From the NCBI RefSeq assembly GCF_017254845.1, contig NZ_JAFKCU010000003.1, positions 861,432 to 925,431 of the forward strand: a stretch of 64,000 nt of DNA. Direction: 5' to 3'. Below are positions 57,797 to 64,000 of the stretch, piece after piece. Each line of letters opens with the position of its first letter. Positions within the stretch are counted from its first letter, which is position 1. The position numbers and the translations under genes are program-made. The DNA comes from Algoriphagus pacificus (GTDB lineage: Bacteria > Bacteroidota > Bacteroidia > Cytophagales > Cyclobacteriaceae). The notes under the pieces are model-generated. The model saw only the letters and a program-made list of their open reading frames with translations, had not been told where the DNA came from and did not search any database.

Positions 57797-58234
57797 AAAA
57801 TGAAACAAAATATAACAAAATGGGTGCTAGGCCACAAAGTAACGGCCTACCCAACCACCGGAGACTACGATTTAATGATGGGAGAAACGCCACCCCATGT
57901 TTCGGGACCGCCGCCTCATTTCCATAATTCTTACAAGGAGTCTTTTCTCGTCATAGAGGGCGAAATGGAGTTTATGGTCAATGGTGAAGTCACACTGGTG
58001 AAAGCCGGAGAGTCCGTTGATATTCCACCGCAAACGCTTCATACGTTTGGCAATAAGGGTGATAAGTCCTGCAAGTGGGTCAATATCCACAGTCCGAAAG
58101 GCTTTGCCAGTTTTTTTGAAAAAATGGGCGTACCGGCCGAAGAAGCGAATGCTCAGGAAAAATCGGTAGCCCCCGACCTGATTCAGGAAGTCATAAAAAA
58201 TGCAGCCAACTATGATATGGTGATAAAAATGTGA
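57779..58234 (+). CDS. Cupin-domain protein
   Basis: 151 residues from 57779, or 144 from the ATG at 57800, which is more plausible since the first ATG lies inside an operator. Cupin motifs GPPPHFHNSYKESFLVIEGEMEF and GESVDIPPQTLHTFGN (metal ligands His, His, Glu, His). Substrate unknown. Controlled by the adjacent TetR. Confidence 0.82.
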   Translation: MRQQSHKMKQNITKWVLGHKVTAYPTTGDYDLMMGETPPHVSGPPPHFHNSYKESFLVIEGEMEFMVNGEVTLVKAGESVDIPPQTLHTFGNKGDKSCKWVNIHSPKGFASFFEKMGVPAEEANAQEKSVAPDLIQEVIKNAANYDMVIKM

Positions 58235-58276
58235 GTGGGAAAAACGACCAATTGATTAAACAAAACACTTTTAAGA

Positions 58277-58786
58277 ATGAAAAGAATAATTACTTACACG
58301 GGAATGCTATTACTATGGGGATTGACAATATCGTTGGTCTCCTGCGAAAAAAATGAAGAAGAGCCTAAGGATGAAGTGGCGCAAATGATTGAGGAAGTGC
58401 GAAACATCACCCAAAGCTACACGCTACACAGTAATGGGGTAGCCGCCGGGTGGGCGACTGACCTTTCTGGTTGCGTAGCACACCCAACGGAAGGTGGCAT
58501 GGGGCATCACTTCGGGCGTTTGGAATATATTGACGGCCGGATTAATCATTTGGAGCCGCAAGTCTTACTGTATGCTCCTGATGCTAACGGAACTATGGAA
58601 TTGTTAGGAGTTGAATACTTGATTCCTTTTGCAATACACTCCGAAGACAAAGAACCACCCACGCTTTTTGGCCAGAATTACCATAAGAATCAGCAAATAG
58701 AAATGTGGGCACTTCATCTTTGGTCAGAAAAGGAAAATCCTAACGGTATGTTTTATGACTGGAACCCTGATGTAAGTTGTCAGTAA
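58277..58786 (+). CDS. Unknown lipoprotein
   Basis: 169 residues. Lipobox LVSCEKNEEE. The core AGWATDLSGCVAHPTEGGMG ... LEPQVLLYAPD ... HLWSEKENPNGMFYDWNPDV is a conserved-looking family with His- and Trp-rich ends, but no function is known to me. Follows the cupin gene on the same strand after 42 bases; may be an operon. Confidence 0.6.
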   Translation: MKRIITYTGMLLLWGLTISLVSCEKNEEEPKDEVAQMIEEVRNITQSYTLHSNGVAAGWATDLSGCVAHPTEGGMGHHFGRLEYIDGRINHLEPQVLLYAPDANGTMELLGVEYLIPFAIHSEDKEPPTLFGQNYHKNQQIEMWALHLWSEKENPNGMFYDWNPDVSCQ

Positions 58787-58824
58787 ACGAGCGCTAAGAA
58801 ATTATTTCGCTTTTTCAACTCATT

Positions 58825-58886
58825 ACTAACGGTTTGCATATTGTGCGTATCCCGCAGGGTATGCACTATATGCGTTGTTGTGCAGC
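58825..58886. repeat. attC-like palindromic spacer, site F
   Basis: ACTAACGGTTTGCATATTGT ... TATGCACTATATGCGTTGTT: arms GCATATTGTGCGTA and TATGCACTATATGC pair at 12 of 14 positions, around TCCCGCAGGG. Ends in GTTGTGCAGC (58877-58886). Confidence 0.65.
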
Positions 58887-58891
58887 GTTTT

Positions 58892-59794
58892 TTATTTTAT
58901 TCTAATTGGCAAATTAACTTCTGATTTCACTGGTTTTCCTTTGTATGTTGCAGGATACCAATCGTTCATAAGGACTGAGTCTTTTTTGACTAGTTCGATG
59001 ATTTCTAACGATTTCATTGGTTCCCAAATCTTAATTGTGTTTAAGTCAACTTGTCCATTTTCGTCAATTATCATCTGAAGTGTGATGAAGCTTTTCTTAG
59101 GGACTTCTGTTTTGGCTCTGTCAATTTCATATTCCTTCAAAACAGCTTTCAACGAGTCATCGCCAAATTTGAATTCAGCATAGTTATCAGGCATTTCATA
59201 GATTCCAAGACTGTCCTTAATTCCCATTTTTATTTCGTTCTGGTCTAGAATCCAATCCCGACCTTTTAGTTTTTCATTTTCTGAGTAGAATTTGAATTTT
59301 CCGTTGAATATTCTAAATGTGGTAGTGTCGTTCACACCTTCCTTACTCAGGAGTTTTCCTGCGTAGTAGTTCTCTCTTATCTGTAGAGTATAATGAGCTG
59401 TAATTAGTTTTTCTTCAAACGGGTTATCGCTAAATGATAGAATTGCTTTGTCGACTAAGAATTTACTTTCTGAGCCATCAATTACGTCAGTCCATTCGTC
59501 ATAAATAGCACTGATAATTTCTAATTCGGGAGAAATTGTGAATTGAACTTGATGGCCTGTGAATCCATCGTTGAATGTGTTCGTAATAATCAGGTTGTTG
59601 TCATTTATTTTTATTGATGCGGCTGTATCAAGAAGGCCATCCATATCAAGTTTAAGGAAGTAGTCATGAGGAAAGTAACTGTTGTCTTGTTCATAAACGG
59701 GTTGATATGTAACAATCGCATGTCCTAACTGTCCAAAGACAGAAGTTCCTGAAAAAATCAGAAGTCCAATTAATATGTTCGTCAGTTTGTTCAT
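58892..59794 (-). CDS. TonB-C-like secreted protein
   Basis: About 300 residues from ATG 59794. Signal peptide (LIGLLIFSGTSVFGQ), unknown middle, and a C-terminal TonB-like domain: ITLQMIIDENGQVDLNTIKI and WYPATYKGKPVKSEVNLPI. The cassette has 10-base inverted ends (GTTGTGCAGC at 58877, GCTGCACAAC at 59801) and directly follows an integrase-tail remnant. Confidence 0.65.
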   Translation of the reverse strand: MNKLTNILIGLLIFSGTSVFGQLGHAIVTYQPVYEQDNSYFPHDYFLKLDMDGLLDTAASIKINDNNLIITNTFNDGFTGHQVQFTISPELEIISAIYDEWTDVIDGSESKFLVDKAILSFSDNPFEEKLITAHYTLQIRENYYAGKLLSKEGVNDTTTFRIFNGKFKFYSENEKLKGRDWILDQNEIKMGIKDSLGIYEMPDNYAEFKFGDDSLKAVLKEYEIDRAKTEVPKKSFITLQMIIDENGQVDLNTIKIWEPMKSLEIIELVKKDSVLMNDWYPATYKGKPVKSEVNLPIRIK

Positions 59795-59800
59795 TTTAAT

Positions 59801-59831
59801 GCTGCACAACACTTGTATAAACCCCTTCCTA
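59801..59831 (-). other. attI-like junction, right copy
   Basis: On the minus strand: TAG, then GAAGGGGTTTATACAAGTG, TTGTGCAGC, and the cassette's ATG a few bases later. The corresponding stretch of the copy at 44259-44286 is nearly the same. Confidence 0.6.
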
Positions 59832-59951
59832 CTTGTCTATTGCGTATATATTCGCTTTGTCCACAGGTGTATGGGGTGTTTTGGAAACCAAATTAGGGAT
59901 TTCGTCAATCCCATCAAGTGGTCTTTGAATGTTTTATTTGAGATAGAAAGC
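59829..59951 (-). pseudogene. Integrase C-terminal remnant (right copy)
   Basis: Gives VLSISNK, then after a one-base shift [37 protein letters not shown]. Matches the tail of the 49391 integrase ([20 protein letters not shown]). It is followed to the right by the copy of the integrase-upstream repeat (59985), so most of the gene was deleted. Confidence 0.75.
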
Positions 59952-59984
59952 ACTACCCTTCAAATAGCCAAGAGGAAGATTTAA

Positions 59985-60026
59985 AAGGCAGGTAGTATCT
60001 TCTCCAAATTCTGTATTGGGAGGTAG
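59985..60026 (+). repeat. Direct repeat upstream of integrase, copy 2
   Basis: GGCAGGTAGTATCTTCTCCA, then AATTCTGTATTGGGAGGTA. Pairs with 50897-50940 and marks the 5' side of the deleted integrase. Confidence 0.6.
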
Positions 60027-60218
60027 GTAATATAAAATAAGTCAAATCTATTACACTAAAATGCAAATAATCCCCTCTGAACAGATCGTTTTGAGGTGGA
60101 AGAATGTGTCTTTTTAACTATTTGGGCATCTTACTTATTTAAAAAGTACTGTATTATTTTTAGTAGGTTTTTGTAATTTAAACAGTTGATTTTTTTTGAC
60201 TTATTAAATTCATTCAAA

Positions 60219-62378
60219 ATGTATGATGCTTTTATATCTTATTCACATGCAGCAGATGGAAAACTTGCACCAGCAGTAGAAAAGTCGCTTCAAAGATTTG
60301 GAATTCCATGGTGGAAAAAGCGTGTTCTGAATATTTTTAGAGATGAATCCAGTCTATCTGTTTCACCCCATTTATGGACTAATATTGAGGAGGCTTTAAG
60401 TAAATCATCTTACTTAATATATATGGCCTCCCCTAAATCCGCAGAATCTAAATGGGTAAAAAAAGAAATCAATTACTGGATTGAAAATAAATCCTTAGAC
60501 ACATTATTGATTGCTTTAACAGATGGTGAGATAATTTGGGATGAATCGGAAAGTGTTTTTTTTGATTCTAGGACAAATTCCCTTCCCGACAATCTAAAAA
60601 CCAAGTTTGATGAAGAGCCCTTTTATATTGATTTAAGAGCATTTAAAAACAAAGAAGAACTTTCTTTAAAGAATCTACTATTTCAAAAGGAGATACTCAA
60701 ACTTGCAGCTCAATTGCATGGAAAAGCTCCTAAAGATTTGGCGAGTGAAGAACTTAAAGCTCAAAGAAGATGGAGAATAATAAAAAATACTGCAATTCTT
60801 ATTCTAACTGGTCTCCTAGTTTTTTCTATTTATCAAACCATTGAGGCAATAAACAATAAAAATGATGCTATTGAACAAGCAAACAATGCTAGAAATCAAA
60901 CCAAAAAATCTATAGCTAACAGCTTGATTGCAACCTCAAATTACTTAAATCAAACTAATCCAACTGTTAGCTTTCGACTTGCAGAATATTCCTTAATGTA
61001 TGACAGCTCAAATATCGATTCTTACTCAGCACTATTAAGGGCCTTTTATTCAAACCCTCATTATTATTTAGGTCAACTTCATGGAAGCTCATTTTATGAC
61101 AATAAGTCTCAAAAAATGAAAGATATTGAACCTCCTAAGGACCTTGAGTTTTATGCACCAGACATAAAAGTTCCCGGTAGTTTTTTAAAAAAAATTGGAA
61201 TTGATTATAAATCAGAATTTTTATTTTTGAGTAGAACTATCCTATCTCCAGAGTCAAATTTTAGCCTTTTCTTTTATTCCCCTGAAGCTGACATGGCGGA
61301 ATATACAGTTGAACTCTGGGACATCACAGGAGAATTCACCCGATGGGGCAACAGAATATGGAATGATGAAACTGAAGATTGGTATGATGATCCATTATAT
61401 CAACAGTACCTTACTTATAACCAGATAGATGGGCTTGATGAAACTAATTTTTCCTATGACAATAGATATTTGGTAGTTCCACGAAATAATAAAGCCAATA
61501 TAATTTCAATTCCATTTTCAGGACAAAAATATTTAGGCAGAACCTTTGACACATATTCTTCAATTCCTTTGGAGTTTGAAATAGGAAGTTCAAGTTCACA
61601 ATTAATCAGAGCCAATTTCAGTACTGAAGAACATATCGTTAGCACAATTGATCTAAAAGGCGATACTGTTTCATTCAATCTAGAGAAGATGCCACTTTTG
61701 ACAATCCCATTTGGCAACAAGACTACTATCTACAGCGATATTGAAGGTGAATATATAATATCAGAAACTTTGAATAGCACCACAGTCTGGAACTTATTTG
61801 GAGAAAAATTGGGAACTGGAAAAATTGACAAAGATGTTTTTAAACCTGATTCAGCTTTTCAAAAGAGCATAAAAACAGTAAATGTCATTTCAATCCTGTC
61901 ACCCGAATATTATAATTCCTATGGATTTGAGAACGATACTGCGGCTATATCCATGGATGGATTAATAAAAATGAATGGAACCATTATTTCTGATTCTTTA
62001 GGAAAGGAGCAACTTGCTTTAGAAGGACATTCAGAAATTATCTCTTCTGTAGATGTCTCTGATTTAGGAGAGTATTTTCTTACTGCCATTTGCCCAAAAA
62101 TTGGAGTTCCTGAGACCAAGTTATGGGATAACAAGGGTAAGGAATTGTTGACAATCAAAAACTTTGGTGGCAAAGTTGGCTTTTTACCAAAGAATAAAGC
62201 TTTCTATACCTATACTATTCGATGTTGTGTAGAATGTGACTCAGATCCTAGCGTTGTGGTATGGCCTATAGATAAAACAGTTTTAATAAATTGGGTAAAT
62301 AAAAATCAAATTCACGAAATAACAGATTCTGAAAAATCACAATTTGGAATTGAAACAAGCTATTTAATAGATAATTAA
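60219..62378 (+). CDS. TIR-domain membrane protein with beta-propeller
   Basis: 719 residues from ATG 60219; an upstream TTG start is unlikely. TIR domain (1-145): MYDAFISYSHAADGKLA, DESSLSVS, SPKSAESKWVKKEINYW with Glu83 in the position of the NADase catalytic glutamate. Transmembrane helix about 190-208 (NTAILILTGLLVFSIYQTI). Then a helical N..A.Q..N.. linker and a degenerate propeller-like C-terminal region rich in W and SPE.NFSLFFY. TIR proteins of this shape are often signalling or defence effectors. Whether it degrades NAD here is unknown. Confidence 0.78.
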   Translation: MYDAFISYSHAADGKLAPAVEKSLQRFGIPWWKKRVLNIFRDESSLSVSPHLWTNIEEALSKSSYLIYMASPKSAESKWVKKEINYWIENKSLDTLLIALTDGEIIWDESESVFFDSRTNSLPDNLKTKFDEEPFYIDLRAFKNKEELSLKNLLFQKEILKLAAQLHGKAPKDLASEELKAQRRWRIIKNTAILILTGLLVFSIYQTIEAINNKNDAIEQANNARNQTKKSIANSLIATSNYLNQTNPTVSFRLAEYSLMYDSSNIDSYSALLRAFYSNPHYYLGQLHGSSFYDNKSQKMKDIEPPKDLEFYAPDIKVPGSFLKKIGIDYKSEFLFLSRTILSPESNFSLFFYSPEADMAEYTVELWDITGEFTRWGNRIWNDETEDWYDDPLYQQYLTYNQIDGLDETNFSYDNRYLVVPRNNKANIISIPFSGQKYLGRTFDTYSSIPLEFEIGSSSSQLIRANFSTEEHIVSTIDLKGDTVSFNLEKMPLLTIPFGNKTTIYSDIEGEYIISETLNSTTVWNLFGEKLGTGKIDKDVFKPDSAFQKSIKTVNVISILSPEYYNSYGFENDTAAISMDGLIKMNGTIISDSLGKEQLALEGHSEIISSVDVSDLGEYFLTAICPKIGVPETKLWDNKGKELLTIKNFGGKVGFLPKNKAFYTYTIRCCVECDSDPSVVVWPIDKTVLINWVNKNQIHEITDSEKSQFGIETSYLIDN

Positions 62379-62481
62379 GAAAATTCAGGAGATAGGAAAT
62401 TGGTTTTTTTTGAATCCTTATAAAATCTGCTTAGGCAAGAGCTTTCCTTTTTTCATCTAAAACGGTCTTTTTTGTATTCTA

Positions 62482-62520
62482 AAAAAAAATAAACCCGAGC
62501 AATTTTGCCCGGGTTATTTT
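62482..62520. terminator. Bidirectional hairpin terminator
   Basis: A-run, then AACCCGAGC-AATTTT-GCCCGGGTT, then ATTTTATT, between convergent TIR and 62538 genes. Confidence 0.7.
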
Positions 62521-62537
62521 ATTGATTGCTAGCTGAG

Positions 62538-62789
62538 CTAGTTCAAAGAACTCATCAGCTTCTCTTCAAGCCTTTCCTCATCTACTGTGAGTTGGGCAAT
62601 GCTTACTAGCACTGTACCAGCAGTGATTGCATAGCCTGCATAGCTCAGCAGGACTACCGGGATACTGCCAGGTGCAGTGATCACAGCGGTTCCTACTGCT
62701 GCGATGATCAATCCGATTTTCTTTACTTTTTGGAAAAACAGAGGTGTTGGGGCTGTTGCCCTTTGTTTTATTTCTGTTAGTATGGACAT
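62538..62789 (-). CDS. Small two-helix membrane protein
   Basis: 83 residues with two hydrophobic helices (IGLIIAAVGTAVITA and SIPVVLLSYAGYAITAGTVL) and an acidic helical tail (DEERLEEKL). Holin-like in size and shape, but no family recognised. Sits before a long inverted repeat and further small genes of the same orientation. Confidence 0.55.
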   Translation of the reverse strand: MSILTEIKQRATAPTPLFFQKVKKIGLIIAAVGTAVITAPGSIPVVLLSYAGYAITAGTVLVSIAQLTVDEERLEEKLMSSLN

Positions 62790-62849
62790 TTTTTGATGTA
62801 TGATTTTAGATTTATGATTTATGATGTTGGTTGTCAGTTGAGAGTTATT

Positions 62850-62925
62850 AGTTATCGGATGTATTCTCCCAACTTTTGAAGGCTCCTCCTACGGCGGACA
62901 GGCAAAAGTTGGCATCCCGATAACT
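62850..62925. repeat. Long inverted repeat
   Basis: AGTTATCGGATG...CCAACTTTTG faces CAAAAGTTGG...CATCCCGATAACT; with one bulge the arms pair over about 22 positions. The loop contains TACGGCGGACAGG. Possibly a transcription-related or mobile (MITE-like) hairpin. Confidence 0.55.
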
Positions 62926-63220
62926 ATCGAGGAGCCCTTGCCCGAAATCAGCTTTGAATTGTCTTCGGACAATTCATGGATGAATTCAAAGTCCAGCTAA
63001 AAACAAGCGGATCTCCGAGACAAGCCCGGAGCTAGCTTGTTTTCTTAGCGCTGTCCTTTGTTATTCATCCACCAGCTGCTTCCAAGGGCATTTGCTCCAA
63101 TTAAAGATTTTAGGAGCTAAACCATAGCACCTGATCACTGAAAACTATAAACTGCGACTGCTCACTGCCTACTGACACTGATCACTGCCAACTGCGACCT
63201 ACCTCCTGCAGGCAAGATGC
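62926..63220. other. Gap between small membrane genes
   Basis: About 300 bases with two short tandem-like runs, ACTGCGACTGCTCACTGCC and ACACTGATCACTGCCAACTG, and no gene. Confidence 0.4.
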
Positions 63221-63415
63221 TCACCCTCCTTTCATCATATTTTTCAGGAAGGCCTGTTCGATCTCCAGCCTGTAAAAGAGCTCTTTCAACTTTGCCAATT
63301 CACCTTTTAACTGCCGGGTATCTTCAATCAGCAGTTTGAGGAAATAGGCAATTACCGAAAGCAATAACATCGTCACTGCTCCTGCCAAGGTTAAGAGTAA
63401 CTCTGCTCCAGACAT
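63221..63415 (-). CDS. Small membrane protein with coiled-coil tail
   Basis: 64 residues: one membrane helix (LLLTLAGAVTMLLLSVIAYFL) and a heptad-like helix (DTRQLKGELAKLKELFYRLE). Start overlaps the DUF5675 stop region by 25 bases. Spanin- or holin-like in shape. Confidence 0.6.
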   Translation of the reverse strand: MSGAELLLTLAGAVTMLLLSVIAYFLKLLIEDTRQLKGELAKLKELFYRLEIEQAFLKNMMKGG

Positions 63416-63819
63416 GATTCCAATTGATAAGGAATTCCTGTAGAAACGATCTGCAAGTCAAGGATTTCTCCCCGCTCCCAAAAAGGAGTGAGTTCATCCA
63501 TAAGCTTCAAGAAAGCTAGTTTTGTAAACAGTGGAGTGCCATCTGCACGGTAAGAAGTTACTGGACAGAGTTCATTTAAACCTGGCCTAGATTCTCCTGA
63601 TCTGGCTTTAATCAACCCTCTCTCACCTACTTTGATAAACCAGCCCTCTTCCTCTGAATGTGCTGCCTCCAGTTCGTAAGTTCCTTCATCCAGGCAATGA
63701 ATTGCTTGATCATAGCAGGATTTTGGGGCTTCCCGGATAAAGCACAACTGCTTTTGACCGAGGTATAGCCTCCCCAGGCTTCCCCGGGGAGTATACCTTC
63801 TTTTAAGAAGAAGTCTCAT
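63391..63819 (-). CDS. DUF5675-family protein
   Basis: 142 residues. The pattern FIREAPKSCYDQAIHCLDEGTYEL and HSEEEGWFIKVGERGLIKARSG matches DUF5675, a small beta-rich protein often found with phage-like lysis or structural genes. Its ATG overlaps the stop of the upstream partial gene (ATGA). Confidence 0.75.
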   Translation of the reverse strand: MRLLLKRRYTPRGSLGRLYLGQKQLCFIREAPKSCYDQAIHCLDEGTYELEAAHSEEEGWFIKVGERGLIKARSGESRPGLNELCPVTSYRADGTPLFTKLAFLKLMDELTPFWERGEILDLQIVSTGIPYQLESCLEQSYS

Positions 63820-64000
63820 CAGCTGCTTTTGCTCACTGACAACATCTTGGCGGCATTATGCGCTCCGTTGTTGATCGCATATTCCACACCATTGACCAAT
63901 TGAACAAACTCCACACTGAGCACAAAAACATAGTGGGTTCCACTCAGCTGAGTCTTGTCCACTGTCAGCGTCTGTGAAAGAGCCGGGTCCAAAATGGAAA
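63819..64000 (-). CDS. Unknown protein, C-terminal part (cut by window edge)
   Basis: Frame open from the right edge ending SILDPALSQTLTVDKTQLSG, THYVFVLSVEFVQLVNGV, EYAINNGAHNAAKMLSVSKSS, TGA (63819-63821). The tight ATGA overlap with the DUF5675 gene shows it is real and co-transcribed. Function not recognised. Confidence 0.6.
   Translation of the reverse strand, partial: SILDPALSQTLTVDKTQLSGTHYVFVLSVEFVQLVNGVEYAINNGAHNAAKMLSVSKSS

Noticed and set aside
1-64000. CRISPR array, rRNA or tRNA genes
   Set aside because: No regularly spaced repeats, cloverleaf or rRNA motifs were recognised by eye.

Overview
The window reads as a chromosomal segment of a low-GC Bacteroidota, most likely a Cytophagales/Cyclobacteriaceae (Algoriphagus-like) bacterium. 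Support for this comes from TonB receptors paired with surface lipoproteins, a PorP/SprF remnant typical of type IX secretion, FSC/ISC-type lipoboxes, Bacteroides-style mobilisation genes and few Shine-Dalgarno sites. The genus is inference. Most genes are ordinary, but the window is a mosaic of accessory DNA: a conjugative or mobilisable element, a decayed stretch, and a chain of gene cassettes next to tyrosine recombinases.

Layout. 0-0.75 kb: 3' end of a topoisomerase III gene. 0.9-6.8 kb: DUF4235 protein, Crp/Fnr regulator with a shortened C-terminus, Oar-like TonB receptor and an NPP-type phosphodiesterase. 7.5-9.5 kb: HTH protein, DUF3892 protein and ArdC-like antirestriction protein. 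9.6-20.35 kb: a cargo block bounded by two 70-bp direct repeats (68/70 identical). It carries a MscS-like channel and a four-gene operon made of a duplicated arylsulfatase/DUF1254 pair, and it ends in a PorP remnant cut by the right repeat. 20.8-24.7 kb: coupling protein, relaxase, MobC-like protein and a small conserved protein, with an oriT candidate just upstream. 25.3-27.9 kb: a divergent member of the cholesterol-dependent cytolysin family with an AraC regulator.

28.5-36 kb is partly decayed. A pyruvate-kinase-like gene has two in-frame TAG codons, an MBOAT acyltransferase has a TAG and two frameshifts, and its SGNH-like partner has a TAA. A TPR histidine kinase and a lipoprotein are intact there. 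36-42.9 kb: substrate-binding protein, TonB receptor plus lipoprotein, a one-domain ModE-like regulator with a ModE-like palindrome, an NSS transporter with a 32-aa MetS-like subunit, and two small unknown genes.

43.2-60.0 kb is the most unusual region. Single genes or small operons, most with signal peptides or membrane segments, are separated by palindromic attC-like spacers whose ends are GCTAAC/GTTAGC or GTTGTG. An integron-like tyrosine recombinase with one nonsense codon sits among them, and two further copies of its 3' tail each directly abut a cassette gene. This suggests a recombinase whose cassettes enter just downstream of its own stop codon, the opposite side from classical integrons. 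An IS91-type transposase/recombinase pair (47-49.3 kb) and a GC-rich S9 peptidase (53.4-55.5 kb) lie inside. 60.2-62.4 kb holds a TIR-membrane-propeller protein. The right end (62.5-64 kb) holds small membrane proteins and a DUF5675 protein that look like part of a phage-like module running off the edge.

No rRNA, tRNA or CRISPR array was recognised. All family assignments come from reading motifs; no database search was run.
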